From assembly GCA_027559495.1 (NCBI GenBank), contig JAMXSV010000007.1, positions 496,001 through 560,000 on the forward strand: DNA of 64,000 bases, given 5' to 3'. Position numbers and translations under genes: made by a program. The notes under the pieces were generated by a model. That model was not told where the DNA came from and made no database searches. It worked only from the letters and a program-made list of their open reading frames with translations. Below, piece after piece: positions 39,627 through 54,065 of this stretch. Each line of letters begins with the position of its first letter. Positions within the stretch are counted from its first letter, which is position 1. Source of the stretch: Aurifilum marmelostoma (taxonomy: Eukaryota > Ascomycota > Sordariomycetes > Diaporthales > Cryphonectriaceae).

Positions 39627-40495
39627 ATGTCCCGCAAAGGCGTAGGCCTCGCGGCCTTCGACCGCAGCCGCATCACCTCGGCCCAGTACGCAAGCCACGG
39701 CAACACCCTCCGCTCGACCAACGCGCAGGCCCTCGAGACCCAGCTCTCCGTCTTCCGCTCCCTGCTCCAGCAATTTGCCCAGACCCACGCCAAGGACATA
39801 CGCTCCAACCCGAGCTTCCGCGCCCAGTTCGCCCGCATGTGCGCCGCCATCGGCGTGGACCCCCTGGCCAGCAGCAACAGCGGCTCGGGCGGCGGCTCCA
39901 TCTGGTCCCAGCTGCTGGGCAGGTCTGTGAATGACTTCTACTTTGAGCTGGCCGTGCGCGTGGTCGAGGTCTGTGGCGAGACGAGGAGTGAGAATGGGGG
40001 GTTAATCGAGGTGAGGAAGGTCAGGGAGAGGATCATGAGGGGAAGGATGGAGGGCTCGTCAGAAGTGACCGAGTGAGTTGTTTCCCCCATCTCTCTCCGC
40101 ACAATTATTCTTAATCTTTGGGGAAAGTGTCATTGACAACATCGTGCTGACTTGTTCGTGCTGAAAGGGACGACATACTCCGGGCTGTTGGCACCCTCAA
40201 GCCCCTGGGTTCGTCATTCTCCGTCATCAAGGTCGGCAGCAAGCCGTACATCCGCTCTGTGCCCAAGGAGTTGAACACGGACCAGAGCGCAGTCCTCGAG
40301 GCCGTACAGGTCCTAGGCTACGTCAGCGTGTCCATGCTCATGATCAACCTGCACTGGCCACGAGCGCGGGCCCAGACAGCGCTCGAGGATCTTCTCGGTG
40401 AGGGCATGCTGTGGATCGATAAGCAGGCCGTCGAGTGGGAGTATTGGTCACCCGGCTTCATGCTTGAAGCGCAGGAGATCTTTGCTGGGGAGTGA
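39627..40495 (+). CDS. SNF8: ESCRT-II subunit SNF8 (VPS22/EAP30)
   Basis: Winged-helix subunit of ESCRT-II, which sorts ubiquitinated cargo into multivesicular endosomes. Two exons, 39627-40072 and 40168-40495, give 257 residues, the normal size. The N-terminus MSRKGVGLAAFDRS with the KGVGL motif is diagnostic, followed by the helical hairpin LETQLSVFRSLLQQFAQTHA, then FRAQFARMCAAIGVDPLAS and DFYFELAVRVVEVC. The C-terminal winged helices contain DDILRAVGTLKPLGSSFSVI, VPKELNTDQSAVLEAVQ, GYVSVSML and LEDLLGEGMLWIDKQA, ending in the conserved EYWSPGF. The start is the ATG directly before SRKGVG. Splicing uses gtgagt and an AAAG acceptor, with phases matching. Confidence 0.95.
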
Positions 40496-41223
40496 GGGAA
40501 AATCAAGGATCGACTTCTTGGTCAATTCTAACCACATCAGGCCGTCGGCCCTCTCACTTGCAGGGAAAAAAGAGCCAAGGCCAGTTTCCGTGGTCGGCTT
40601 TTGGCGGATGCTTCCCAGGCCGAAGTGACTGGCACAAGGGCCATGAAGGACCACGTTGATCTGCGTGCTGGCAACCGAATACCGTTGCGCCAATTCTATG
40701 GATCCACCGACAGTCGACCCACTAGCCTTGAGAAACACTGTTATTCCGCCCCACGGTGCCTCTGGAGCATGAGTCTACATGAGGCGATATCATCGGCAAA
40801 TTGTGTCGTCGACACTCGTCAGGAGAGCGATTCAGCATGAGCCTGATAGATGAAGAGGAACTGCGAACCCCCTGGCAGACAACCGGAGCCAAGACATGGA
40901 GAAGGCAAAGATCTAATGACAACGGTCGTCGGCCAACCGAGGAAGATCCTGTTTGGTATGTCTGAGACAATCCAAGGCACTTTAAGAACCCCGTCAAATC
41001 CTTGTTTTGGAAGAAACAGAAATTAGAAATTAACATTATGTGTGCTGTTTCCAATCAGAAAAAAAAAACAACCAAAAAACCCCAAGTTCCTTCTTGAAAC
41101 TCCTTGCCACCGGTTGCCACGGTTTCCATCCCAAGTGATATCTCTATAAAGGATGTGCAGACCCGACCTGGGGCCTCTATTTCTATATCCGACTGTAAAG
41201 GAAATTTGGCAAGGCTCTGTCGA
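40496..41223. other. Intergenic region between SNF8 and the amylase gene (convergent)
   Basis: 728 bp at two converging 3' ends. Composition is ordinary, with A-rich tracts near 41060-41080. No gene is seen. Confidence 0.5.
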
Positions 41224-43440
41224 CTAGAGCCTCGATCGGACTAGTGACAGCCCGGGAAGATCGTCAATATCCTGCATCGATGCTCTGCGTTGTTCGAAGC
41301 CGTAGATGTCGTGATCACTGTCAACGGTCGTCAGCAAAAAGCTATGCAGAACATTTGAGCGTCGACGTGTTGCGACTGGTCCAAACTCACAATTTGAAGG
41401 AGTCGATCTCAGCTCGACCGACCGCATCAACATCAACCCAGACGGAGACACTTCTAGGTGCGGCGGCAAACACAGCCCAGCCATCCGAGTCAATCTCGAC
41501 CGAGCCCTGTACTTCGCCCAGCAGGTCTGTCCACTGCTCACCGGCATAATGCGGGCCAACAAACATTCGCTTCACCGCCATCTCGTCACGACATGTCATC
41601 AAAACAGCAAGCCCGGCTTGCGCAGCATAAGAAGAGTCGCCGTGCCGAGAAAAACCGATGCAGTCAGGCTCGTCAAAATATTCGGATTGCGGACCGTAGG
41701 CGTATGATTCACGGGCAAGCATCATCTTCGGGATGAGCCGGCGGCCATGATCTGCTGGCTCGTATGTGCCGGCAGGTCGCTCATTCAATGGTCCAAAGGA
41801 GCCATAGAGGTCTCCATAGAAGACGACGGGCAAGCCGCCATTTATGTGAAGGAGGGTGAGGGAGTACGCCAATGGGATGAACCATGGCGCCACAAGCGTC
41901 TCGGACGTCTGGCCCTCCTGGGTATCGTGGTTCACCACAAAAGTCTTGACAATTCCGATCCCGTCCTGTCAGCACAAATGCCGAAACGACGGGGTCACAG
42001 CGGGACTCACAACACTCAGGTCCGGTCTTATCTTTGCCAGGGTTCCATCAAAGACAGTACGGAGATCAGGGCTCTGGGCCCACGAGAGGTCTCTGAAGTT
42101 GTGGACCAAGCGGATATCGTACAGCTGAACGTCACAATCCATATCCTCTGCATACTTGACGAGGAAGTCCGATTCTTGCACCCAGTACTCACCCATCAGC
42201 AGGCACTCCGGGCCCCAGACCTCCTTGGCATGCTTCACAAAGTCCTTGACGAAAGCTGTGGACATGTGCTTGATGGCGTCGAGGCGGAGGCCGCGGATGG
42301 GAAGCTGGCCTTGGAGCCATTCGGCCCAGCTGAAGAGCTCACGTCGAACTTCAGGGTGTGCGAGGTCAATGTTGGCGAACATTCTGGGAGCAGACATCCT
42401 GTGTCAGAAGGCAAAGACAGAGAGCGGGAAGCATGAGGGGCAGGGCTATAGGACTCACAAGTAGTCGTAATTGCCACGCTCGGGATCGACGTCTGCCGCC
42501 CACTGTTTGCCCTCGAACCTGCGAACGACACCCGCAGTCTTTGTCTTTTCGTCGTAGTCGACCCCCGAGAAGTGGTCTTTGTGCCAGGTGAAGGAGCTAT
42601 ACTTGTTGTTGCGGGCCTTGTACTCAAACTTGGTCCACGCCTGAATAGCCTCGTACTCACCAATCTCAGCGTTGCGATCTAGTGCAAAATTCTGAGCACT
42701 CCTGAACAACAAACAAGAATGAAGAACACAAAAGGGAATGCAAGGACGAGTCAGAGGAAGAGTGGTCGGCAGAAGTTCAGGCAGAGCCTTCCACCTCTTG
42801 GTCATTCTCTCATCTCCCTCCTACTCCAGGAAGGACATGACCAGACCAGGAGCACACACCCCCCTCTCCCCGCGAAAAAAAAAAAAAAAAAAGGAAAAAT
42901 TGAAAGAGACATAAATCTTTCAACGAAAAAACCTTCAAAACAACGAATTTACTCACCATAATTATCGACGCTCACAGCCCTGACATCCTCAAACTCATCG
43001 GCCCCAGCCTTGTGAGAGATGACCACATCAAAAACCACACCGACGTCATGCGCCTCAGCCGCATGCGCGAGGCTGGCCAGCTCCTGCTTGGTGCCGTACT
43101 TTGTGGCCACACAGCCCTTTTGTTCAAACTCGCCCAGGTCGTAGAGGTCGTAGATGTCGTAGCCGACGCTGTCTGGGCCGAAGCCCTTGCACGCCGGGGG
43201 GATCCACAGCGAGCTGACGCCCAGCTGGGCGAGGGTGGGGACGGCGCGCTCTAGGCGCCTCCAGTGCTGGTTGTCGGCCGGGACGTGCCACTCGAAGCCC
43301 TGGAGGACTGTCTTGTTCCTCGGCCGCTGGCTGGTCGAGCTGGTGGTGCTGGTTGTCGATGTCGCGACGGACGGGGCTGGTGACGAAGACCGGGAGACAC
43401 TGGACGATGGCGGGGGTGAGCTCTCCTCCGTATAGCTCAT
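41224..43440 (-). CDS. Intracellular alpha-amylase, GH13 subfamily 5 (Amy1/AmyG type)
   Basis: Hydrolyses or makes short alpha-1,4-glucans in the cytoplasm. In Histoplasma (Amy1) and Aspergillus nidulans (AmyG) such enzymes are needed for cell-wall alpha-1,3-glucan synthesis. Five exons in transcription order: 43440-42957, 42678-42459, 42383-42011, 41965-41391, 41317-41224; 1746 nt, 581 residues. The first 40 residues are Ser/Thr/Pro-rich with no signal peptide. The catalytic barrel starts NKTVLQGFEWHVPADNQHW, with LGVSSLWIPPACKG, VGYDIYDLYDLGEF and DVVISHKAGAD. The catalytic residues are visible: nucleophile Asp in GLRLDAIKHM, acid/base Glu in LMGEYWV, and the stabilising Asp in VVNHDTQEGQ. 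The B-sheet C-terminal domain follows. The second exon start (ATCGCAAC, after CACTAG) and the third (after CTCCCAG) were chosen because they give NYDRNAEIG and DYLMFANID, which match the family. Confidence 0.92.
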
Positions 43441-45670
43441 TTTTTTTTGTGTGTTGTAGAAGTTCTGTTGTCCTCGTCTGTTGGAGAGGCCGTGTGCGTA
43501 GGCAGGATGACTCGAAGAAAATATTTATTGCTGACGGCTGGGGTGGTTTTTTTTTTCTTTTTCCCTTCCCTTCCTCTCTTTTCTCTCCTCCTTTGAAGTG
43601 TGTGTGTGTGTGTGTGTGTGTCTTTGTGTGCGTGGTGACTGTTTAGAGTTTTGCAGTATTACTGTATTGTTTGTCGTGTGCTCTCGGGGTGCCTTCGACA
43701 GGACCACAAAGTTGATCCAGGCCCTGATGGATGATATATACGTAGCACAGGTCCACAAGTTTCCATGTAAGGAAGGGGGTCAACTGATTAAGAAAACAAA
43801 CACGAGACAGAAAATAAGAAACCAAAGAGCACACACGGTCGCTTCCCGCCGAGCAAGTCAAAGTCACAGTGTGATACGACGACGAAAAAAAAGAAGAAAA
43901 AAAGGGAGCTTTCAGCATGGCGCCCTATTATTTACTAGCTGGACCTTATCAAAGTGAATGAATGAATGGTCAGGCCGGGCTGGTCCATGCTGATACGAAG
44001 TCGGCTCACGTCGGCGGTATTATGATTATTTTTTTTTTTTTTTGGCTCTACTTTTCTGACTGTTTCTCTCTTTTCTCTCTCGTTCTCTCTCTCTAACACC
44101 CCCCCCCCATGCCATGTGTGTGTCTCTCTCTTTCTGTCTGTCTTGGCCTTATTCTGTCCAATCACGCGCCAGGGAACCGCCAGCTTGCTGATCTCGCCGC
44201 CCCGTGGTCTCAGGACACCCGGATCCAAACAACATCGCAGCGCGCAGGGCTCAGCTGGGAAGGTTCCCCTTTTTTTCTGGAGAGTTATGTAGATCATCAG
44301 CTCTTGCCAAACACGAGGTCTCTTGCTCTTTTCTTTTTCTTTTTTCTTTCTCTCCCCTCTTCAAGGGTGCTTGACCAACGTGACGATGACAGCGACGGGC
44401 GAGCAGGAGGCCAGCTCGCCAGACCGCCTCGTTTGCTTTGTCGAGGGGGACAAATTTTTTGCAATGTTTCGAGCCCCGGCAGAAGGCCCGACTAGGCCGT
44501 GGCCCAATCGCGCGTGGGAGTCGACTTCCGAATCAGATTCTCCAGTTTTTCTTTCTTCCTCTTTCCTTTCCCTTCTTTGGTCTTGTCTTCGTTCCCTTTT
44601 CTTTTGCCCCTTTGAAGATGACTGTAACCAGCGCTGACCGGATGTTGGACCCCTAAAGGCCCTAAAGGGTGAGAGGATGCATAACATGTTCACCTATCGA
44701 GGAAGGTTGCGCCCATCCCATGTCCACCAGGACCACCACCACCACTACCACGGTGCATCCGGTGGCTCCGTCGGTCGTCTCCTGGAGGTCCCTTCAGGTC
44801 GCCTCGGACGGCGCCCGTGTTCCCGAGGAGAATTTTGAATGACGCTCAGAACACGTGTGGGTCATCAGGGATGAAATTTGACTGCTATTTCGGTACTGAT
44901 GGGTCACTGGCGCAAGGAGTGGAGTGCATGCGGCTGAGGCATGTATCGACTTCATGTGATGGGCATTACGTTCACAAACACACCCTGGGCTAATAGATAT
45001 GTTGCTAAGTCTATAGCCTCTTCTTGCTCCCTCCCCCCCTTTTTTTTTTTGCTTTCTCTTTTCTCTTTCTTTCTTTCCTGGGTTCTCAGATCCATATCTC
45101 AGTTCAGACTTCAGAAGGCTCGACCATAGGGGTCGAGTCTCAAAAAGTGACGCATGTCCTATCAATATTGCCCCATCCTCAAAAGTAATACCAGAGGGCT
45201 GTGATCTAGCTCATGCAGGAAAATATGTGACTGCTGCAGTCGAGGCTCTATTTCAGTTGATCGCAGCAAATCGACCCAAAGAGACTAATAACTTTTTTCG
45301 TGCCTTGCCTTCGAGATTGTGAACGACGCGTATGCGCAGCTTTCCTGTGTAGGTACCTGGGTAAGTGAAGGACGGACTCTTAAAAGTCCGGGGTCCCCTT
45401 CCTTACCTCTTTTCCTCAGGTACTTACAGCAACGCGTAATAACAAGGAAAAATGACATGAAGACACTGGGGATTACCAGGTTAGTAAAGCAAAAAAAAAA
45501 AAAGTGCCAGCGTCTAGACAACCAAGCCCCCCCTGAACCACTCTACAAGAACGCCGTGACTGTGCCGGACGGATGCCTCCGTTGTAAATTTCTAGAAGGC
45601 CTTAAAAGCAGGCTGCGTTTGACCATTTTGTTGACTGCCGAGGCAGTCATTCAGGTGGCGAGAGGCGGGT
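43441..45670. other. Intergenic region between the amylase gene and DBP2
   Basis: About 2.2 kb. It holds the amylase promoter at the left and the DBP2 3' region at the right. A (GT)12 run lies at 43598-43621, with T-rich tracts near 44029-44045 and 45040-45052. No frame has a recognisable domain. Confidence 0.5.
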
Positions 45671-48210
<2,540 letters not shown>

Positions 48211-49084
48211 CTTGATGCTGAAGGGTGTTTGTTGCGATAACGTCGCGATCGAAGTTTCTGTCTGGGGGGAGGCTGGGAGGACGAGGAGTCTGCTGTGGCG
48301 TCGCAATCAATCGATTTGGACAGAAAGTCACGGGACAAAGGGCAACCGTGAAATATTATGGCCAGATAAGATAGACCTGTGCCTTGGGAGAAGAGGAGGG
48401 TGGTTGATGAGGATGTGATGGAAAGAGAAAGAAGAGGAAGATGGATGGGTGGATTGGGTGGATGGTTTTGTTAGAAGAGAGAAGGCGAGAAGTTGCGACA
48501 AGCAGAAAATTTTAGGCTTATCGGCTAGGGGCCACGGGGGCGAGTCAGAGCGGTGTGGCGCTAGAAAGCAGAGCCTGAGCCCAAGGCAGGCGGGGCATTA
48601 GGTAAGCAGAGGCACGCCTTTCACTTTTCTTTCAAGGTGTCTCTCAAATTCTTTCTTTGGGTACGCGTACACGGCGCAGCTCACTCAGAAAAGGCAGGTA
48701 GATACAGTAGTGAAGACGCCACCAACAATGGTTTAGCCTGGGCAGAGACGAGACCGTTATTTTTTCAATTTGTCAGATACCTTGCTGCAAGGACGGCATA
48801 TACTGCTAGGACTGATGAATAGAAAAAAAAGAGAAAGAAATCATCAACCGTAGCGTGATCAGATATTTTTTTCATCCCGTCGTAAACATTTCCCTTATTA
48901 CACCACCAGATCCATACACACTCTTGTGGTATCCAATGCCACAAACCGCCGATACGAAAAGGAAAAGGCACAGCGCGAAACTGCTTTTACGGTAAAAAGC
49001 CACTACAGCAACCGGCCACCATTCTGCATGGTATCGATCTGCCCTCACATCTCTCCCTCTCTCTCTCTCTCACGCAATGCCCAC
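48211..49084. other. Intergenic region between DBP2 and the Mpv17/PMP22 gene
   Basis: 874 bp containing the DBP2 promoter and 5' leader (purine-rich on the + strand near 48380-48490) and the 3' end of the next minus-strand gene. No gene is seen. Confidence 0.5.
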
Positions 49085-50152
49085 CTAGTAAGGAGGGTTG
49101 GGCCCGATGGGAGGGTAGTCATCTGGGTGCGTAGGACCGCCCGACATCGATCCTGGCCGGCCGCCCTGATCACCAAAGTGCTTCTTGCGCAGAGCCGCGA
49201 GGCGCTTCCTCTTGGTGACGGTGTTGATATAGGTGCCAATGACAAATGACACGAGGTTGAAGAAGGGCACCCAGGTGTTCTCGGGAAGGAACTTCTGCGC
49301 GAAGGCCAGGCAGATAGGTGATGTGATCCAGCTCACGCGCATGACCTTCCAAAAGCCGACACGAACGGTTGCCCGCACCTGGTGATATGTCCTCGCGCCA
49401 GCAATGATGGCCATGGCAACCAGATACACAGAGTTCTGAATGGGAGCGATCTGGATGCAGTGTTAGCAGCTGTCCAGCCCACCCTGGCGACAAGAGAGGC
49501 CCCAGGCATAGGAACTTACCACGAGGTTGCTGGCGAGGATCTGTAAGATCTTGGCGCGCAGGCTTGTGCGGCCCGCGAAGACCTTCTGCAGGAGCCAGAT
49601 CAAGAAGGAGCCGAGAGGGGCGCTGACGAAAGCACCATATGCGGCCATCTTGGGCACACGCGAGGTGAAGTAGTTGCCGTTCTTGTTACGGTCCTTTGCC
49701 AGCCATGATGCGATGAACTCTTGTGCACCAGCCAGGGAGCCTGCGGTCAACATCTTGGTCCGCATCGGGTTCTCTTCGAGCTGCTTGATGTAAGCCTGCG
49801 CCGACAGCACCCTGTTAGCACGGTGTCCAACTCATAAGTGTGGTCGCACGACACGATCTTAAAGCCATAGGCCATGATCGGTCGGAACACAACGCGGCGC
49901 CTGCAGCTTGACGGTGTAAGGGGGAAGGCGTACAGCGAGGTAACCCTTTGTGCCTGCATTCTGCTTGCCACCAGTAATGGCAGTGCCAATCTTCTCGGAT
50001 ATGGGGTGCTTCCCAGTCGTCCCAGGAAGAGGAGCACCGTCCTTCCCGAGCAGATGCTGACGAGCATCGGCGACAGCAGAGAGGGCGGGCCCGGCAACAC
50101 CGGCGGCGCCCTCTGACTGCTTGTAGGTGTCTCGTTCGAACTTGAAAGACAT
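49085..50152 (-). CDS. Mpv17/PMP22 family peroxisomal or mitochondrial membrane protein
   Basis: Small multi-span membrane protein of the family that includes peroxisomal PMP22, mitochondrial Mpv17/Sym1 and the Woronin-body sorting protein WSC of Neurospora. Three exons in transcription order: 50152-49934, 49795-49520, 49450-49085; 861 nt, 286 residues, all in phase 0. Residues 1-73 (MSFKFERDTYKQSEG, then a Gly/Ala-rich stretch) form a soluble N-terminal extension. The core runs AYIKQLEENPMRTKMLTAG, ASWLAKDRNKNGNYFTSRVP, KMAAYGAFVSAPLGSFLIWL, VFAGRTSLRAKILQILASNL, APIQNSVYLVAMAIIAGART, ending with NTWVPFFNLVSFVIGTYIN and a Lys/Arg-rich, Pro-rich tail. The W-x-P-F-F-N near the C-terminus is the family signature. 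Which paralogue it is, and so its organelle, I cannot decide. No C-terminal SKL is present, as expected for a membrane protein. Confidence 0.87.
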
Positions 50153-52263
50153 GGTCGGCGTGCTCGATTCCGGAGGAGGTCGGCACCGACGAGGACGGAT
50201 AGAAACAGACCAAAGGCTATAGGAGTGACAGGATATGTCAGTGCGGATCTGGTGCAATTTTGCGCAGAAGGAGAGTGGCCCGGATCTGTCTGTTCCCAGC
50301 CGCGTTGACAGCAGGAGGAGGATGAGGAGGCTGGGGTTGCTGCAGGGTAATTGGGCGCTTGCAGCTAAGTTTGTTTACAAAGTGTGGAGCCATTGGCCTC
50401 GACCGAGCGACAGACATTCTGGGGGGGTTCCTGGTGCTGTACAGACTCTTCAACACCGGAGAGAAGAGGGAGACCTGAACTCACCAGCTGCAGCAATTGA
50501 ATGGAGGGCAGTATGTTGGCACCTGCGCAAGCAAAGGGGTTCGCGATTCAAATTAGGTGAGAGGGGGAGAAGAGGCTGGGAAGGTTCAGAACAGAATCGG
50601 GGAGGTTGGACTTTACCCTGTAGAATTGGGGTTGGGTGGAGACACAGCTGGGCAACGCGCCGGTAGCTACTACTGGCGCCTAATTTCCATCACTTCGTCT
50701 TGCATGGATAATAGTGTGATACATATGAGACGGGCCATTTCAATGCTTGATGCAAGGTACTCCAGTAATATCAGTCTGTCATATCCTTGGCTCACACTCA
50801 TAGCGCAGACAAGCATTCATTCACTCTGGCCGAGATTTAACCTCGGACAAACTTCATGTACGGCAATCTGCACCCATTCATCATGCCTGCAAGCTAATTA
50901 AACTATGATGGCAGAGAGATGTGCCTCTAGGATGCTCACTCTCAGTCTCACCTGCTGGATGAGATGATCGTTTCTCATTGCCTGCTGCTTGCCATCTGCT
51001 TCACCTGCCCAGCTGCCCAACGCAACATACCCTATCTTGATCTCTTCAAAGCCCATAGACTCAGCAGTGCTGCTCAGTAATCTGGCCCTTTTCATTATGG
51101 GTTTCCAAGCATAAATGCTGATATATCAATCATGGACATGTCAGAAAGAGAGCTGTCCCCTTCTCTCTGGGGCCCAAGTGGGAAAGAAAATCAAGAAACA
51201 TCTTGAGTGTCACCTGCACCTGGATCGTTCACTCTGGGGTCCTAGCCTTATCATGTAATATCCCCAGGTAGCTTGAACTGAGAAACACAAGTGGCCCCCT
51301 TTCAGCTGCTCCAGTTTGAGGTGTTGTGATCTGATTCACTCTGTCATCCTCTCTATGGTTTGCGCCAGGTATCTGCTTGGAGTCACTCGGTTGGTGGAGA
51401 GGAGACCAGTATTATGGCTGATGACTTGAGGATCAGATGGTAGACAGTGAAGTTTTGGAGAGCAGAGATGGAGAGCCTTCTTCTGCATGCTCAGTCCTCA
51501 TGGAATGATTCTGTCATGGGACCTGTGGCATCCAACACTACTCACCACCTGCATGCACTGCAGCAACCTGTTGTGTGTATTATGGATGCCTTTTCCAGAG
51601 AGAGCCAAGGCATTCTTTTTCTCCAGGTCAAGCATCTTCAACCAGAAAGCTATGCTGGGAGCTACACGTGCAAGCTCTTTTGGGCTATAGCTGGGTGTGA
51701 AGGAGTTCGTTGAGATGGCTTTAGTCATTGTGTGAACATATTATATGTTGCAGCTTGGTGGTGATTTCAAAGCTGCAGTAACATCAGGGCACCCTGTTGA
51801 GGTCTACTTCCAATATGAGCAAAACAGACAACATGATTTTGACTTACTCCATTTGCTATGTCACTGTTGACCAGGAGAAAAGAGAAAGCTACTGAAGTGC
51901 CCAGGTGATGCTTCGCTGTGCAAACGGATTGTGCTACAGCCCTGTGCAGATGCAGCAACGCCATCAAGCTGTGCAGCTCTCCAACTTACTTGACAGCTAC
52001 TGTCTTTGGATCAGCAGGCTCATCTGGATTTCAACAACAATAGGTCCAGCTTTTGCCGTGCCAACTGCCATACACCAGCATCACCCACTCTGGTTGACCC
52101 AGCAGCAGACCTCAGTTGCCATGAAACCATCCATCCCACCTGGGTCTCCACCAGCCTCACCTCACAAAACATCAACCCTCACAGAATTTCCATCAACAAA
52201 ATTCATCCCCACCTTCACCAAACCAACAAACAGACTTGGTGTCTGTGTTTTTTGACTACAGCA
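50153..52263. other. Intergenic region holding a CpG-poor segment
   Basis: 2.1 kb between divergent genes. The first 700 bp are ordinary. From about 50,900 to 52,250 the sequence has almost no CpG (about a dozen in 1.35 kb by eye) but plenty of TpG and CpA. There are no long homopolymers, unlike most of the window's intergenic DNA. No domain-bearing frame and no obvious terminal repeats were seen. The right end should include the promoter and leader of the next gene. Confidence 0.55.
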
Positions 52264-53759
52264 ATGACGCCCCTACCAACACGTCTGTTTCGTCGCTTTG
52301 GACTCAGCCGTAGCAGCCCTCCTTCTGGACAAGCTACCACTGACAACATGGCTCAAGGCGACGACAAGGCAGATCAGGGAGATGTCTCCCAGGGAGGAGG
52401 ACCTCAGGTGTCATCAGCTCCCCCTCCTAGACACGCCGCCCATGAGGTCGTTCAGCCTCCAGCAGGCTTTGATGTCGACACACTGCCTCCCTGTACAACA
52501 ACATCTGGCAACAAGACTGATGATGCAGAGGACTCCCACCCTCTTCCCACTGGGATGATCAGCAACCATCCTGTCCCTGAAGGAATCTGGCCTGACCAGA
52601 GTATTGACCAACCCCAAGACTTCCCTACGTTCCTCTTGCCGATGCATGAGAAGTGTTTTTCCCTCTCGTCCACGCGCGTGGTAAGTATTTACACGCAGCA
52701 CCCCGTCCACACGAATATACAGGAAACATCTAGTATACTAACGCATAAGCCAATAAACAGTACGACAGCACGTTGCGCTGCGACAGATGTGGCCGCCGCT
52801 CCGAGTTCGGCTGGATGTACCGCTGCACTCACGAGACCGAGGCGCGTCTCTTCGAGTCCATCAAGAACGGCAACCAGGTGCGTGTAAATACCAATAATCC
52901 GTAACTCGCTTTCGCATCTTCACTGTCTTGCTGACGAGAGGGAAAAAAAACCCCCCCCACCAAATTCCAGGAGCACTTTGACGAGATTGGCGAGATCCTC
53001 TCGCAGCAGCTGAAGCCCCCCGTCCGCGGCGCCGCCGCCCGCCAGGACAAGCTCAGCCCTCTCAACGAGATGACCCCCGCCCAGAGGGACTCGTACACCT
53101 CCGGCCAGATGGACACGATCCTGCGCCAGCACGAGAAGGCCGTCGACACGGCCCTGCACGACCGCCACGGCGAGCAGATGCCTCCCGCCGCCGGCACGCC
53201 CCCTTACGTCGTGGACGAGCGCGCCGAGTGCAAGACCACCCTGTGCCCTCACTGCGGCCGTAACGGTCTGGGCGAGGACCTTAGCTTCCTGAGCATCGAC
53301 GGCGTGCTGAAGGGTGACATTCCCCCGACTGCCGCCGTGGGCTTTGGCTTCCGCGCCTTGGGTGGTCGGCCTGTGGCCAATGCCAATATTGTCAAGAATC
53401 TCGGCCTGCGCGACCCCAAGACGGGTCTCCTGCCCGATCAGGAGAACAAGAAGAAGCAGGACGAGAACGACCAGAGCAAGGCTGTCACTGCGAGTGGTGA
53501 GGAGGAGGCTGCTGCTGCTGCTGCTAAGGAGGTGTCTAGTGTCGCCGGTACCACCGCTGTGTCTCTGCTGACCGATGACGACAACTCCAAGGCTGCCTCC
53601 ATTGACTCCTCTCTTGGCCCCAAGACGCCCTCCGACATGTCTGCCCGGACCCACGATAGCAACGAGGATCTCATTCGATTCTACGCTGACATTGAGGAGC
53701 ATGTGGAGGATGATGGCGAGGGCAATGACGCTCAGCGTGACCAGGCCCACGACGTCTAG
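52264..53759 (+). CDS. Uncharacterised Cys-rich (zinc-binding-like) protein
   Basis: I do not recognise a named family. Three exons, 52264-52680, 52761-52877 and 52971-53759, all in phase 0, give 440 residues. The first 110 residues are disordered (Ser, Pro, Gln). A more ordered core begins with a TFLLPMHEKCFSLSSTR stretch, followed by CDRCGRRSEFGWMYRC (C146, C149, C162) in exon 2. A second knuckle, CKTTLCPHCGRNG (C265, C270, C273), lies in exon 3. The two Cys pairs are spaced like a treble-clef or split zinc finger. Between them is an amphipathic, charged helical region. The end is acidic and low complexity, with a poly-Ala run and EEHVEDDGEG. Consistent splicing phases and domain-like Cys spacing make it a real gene. 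The start is the first ATG after an upstream stop-rich region; a slightly earlier in-frame start is possible. Confidence 0.75.
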
Positions 53760-54065
53760 AGCGCCGAGGGCCAAGACATTGGGGGCACACTGGGAGAAAG
53801 TCATCAAATTTCCGTCCAGTGCATGATGGGAAAGGAAAAGAAAAATCGAGTCTTGCAATAAGGTGCTGTCCTAGAATAGACTGCAATCAACAGAGATCAA
53901 TACATGGTCCCAAGGGTTTTCCCTTTCCGAAGTCCAATCCTCGTAGAAAATGGTCTGCACGCGGGCTGAGCGCTGCTGCTGATGATTTGGACGGTCTGGC
54001 CTAGGAGAGAGGCAAGAACACATCTTTCTGGAGGACATCCACTCTGAGATTCTCGTGCGGCCGTC
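53760..54065. other. Intergenic region between the Cys-rich protein gene and the GT62 gene (convergent)
   Basis: 306 bp between converging stop codons. Nothing is seen apart from 3' untranslated sequence. Confidence 0.5.

Noticed and set aside
52006..52263. In-frame extension of the Cys-rich protein upstream of 52264
   Set aside because: The upstream frame has His/Thr/Pro-rich low complexity and lies in the CpG-poor segment. The ATG at 52264 begins a better sequence (MTPLPTRLFRRFG), though the earlier start is not excluded.
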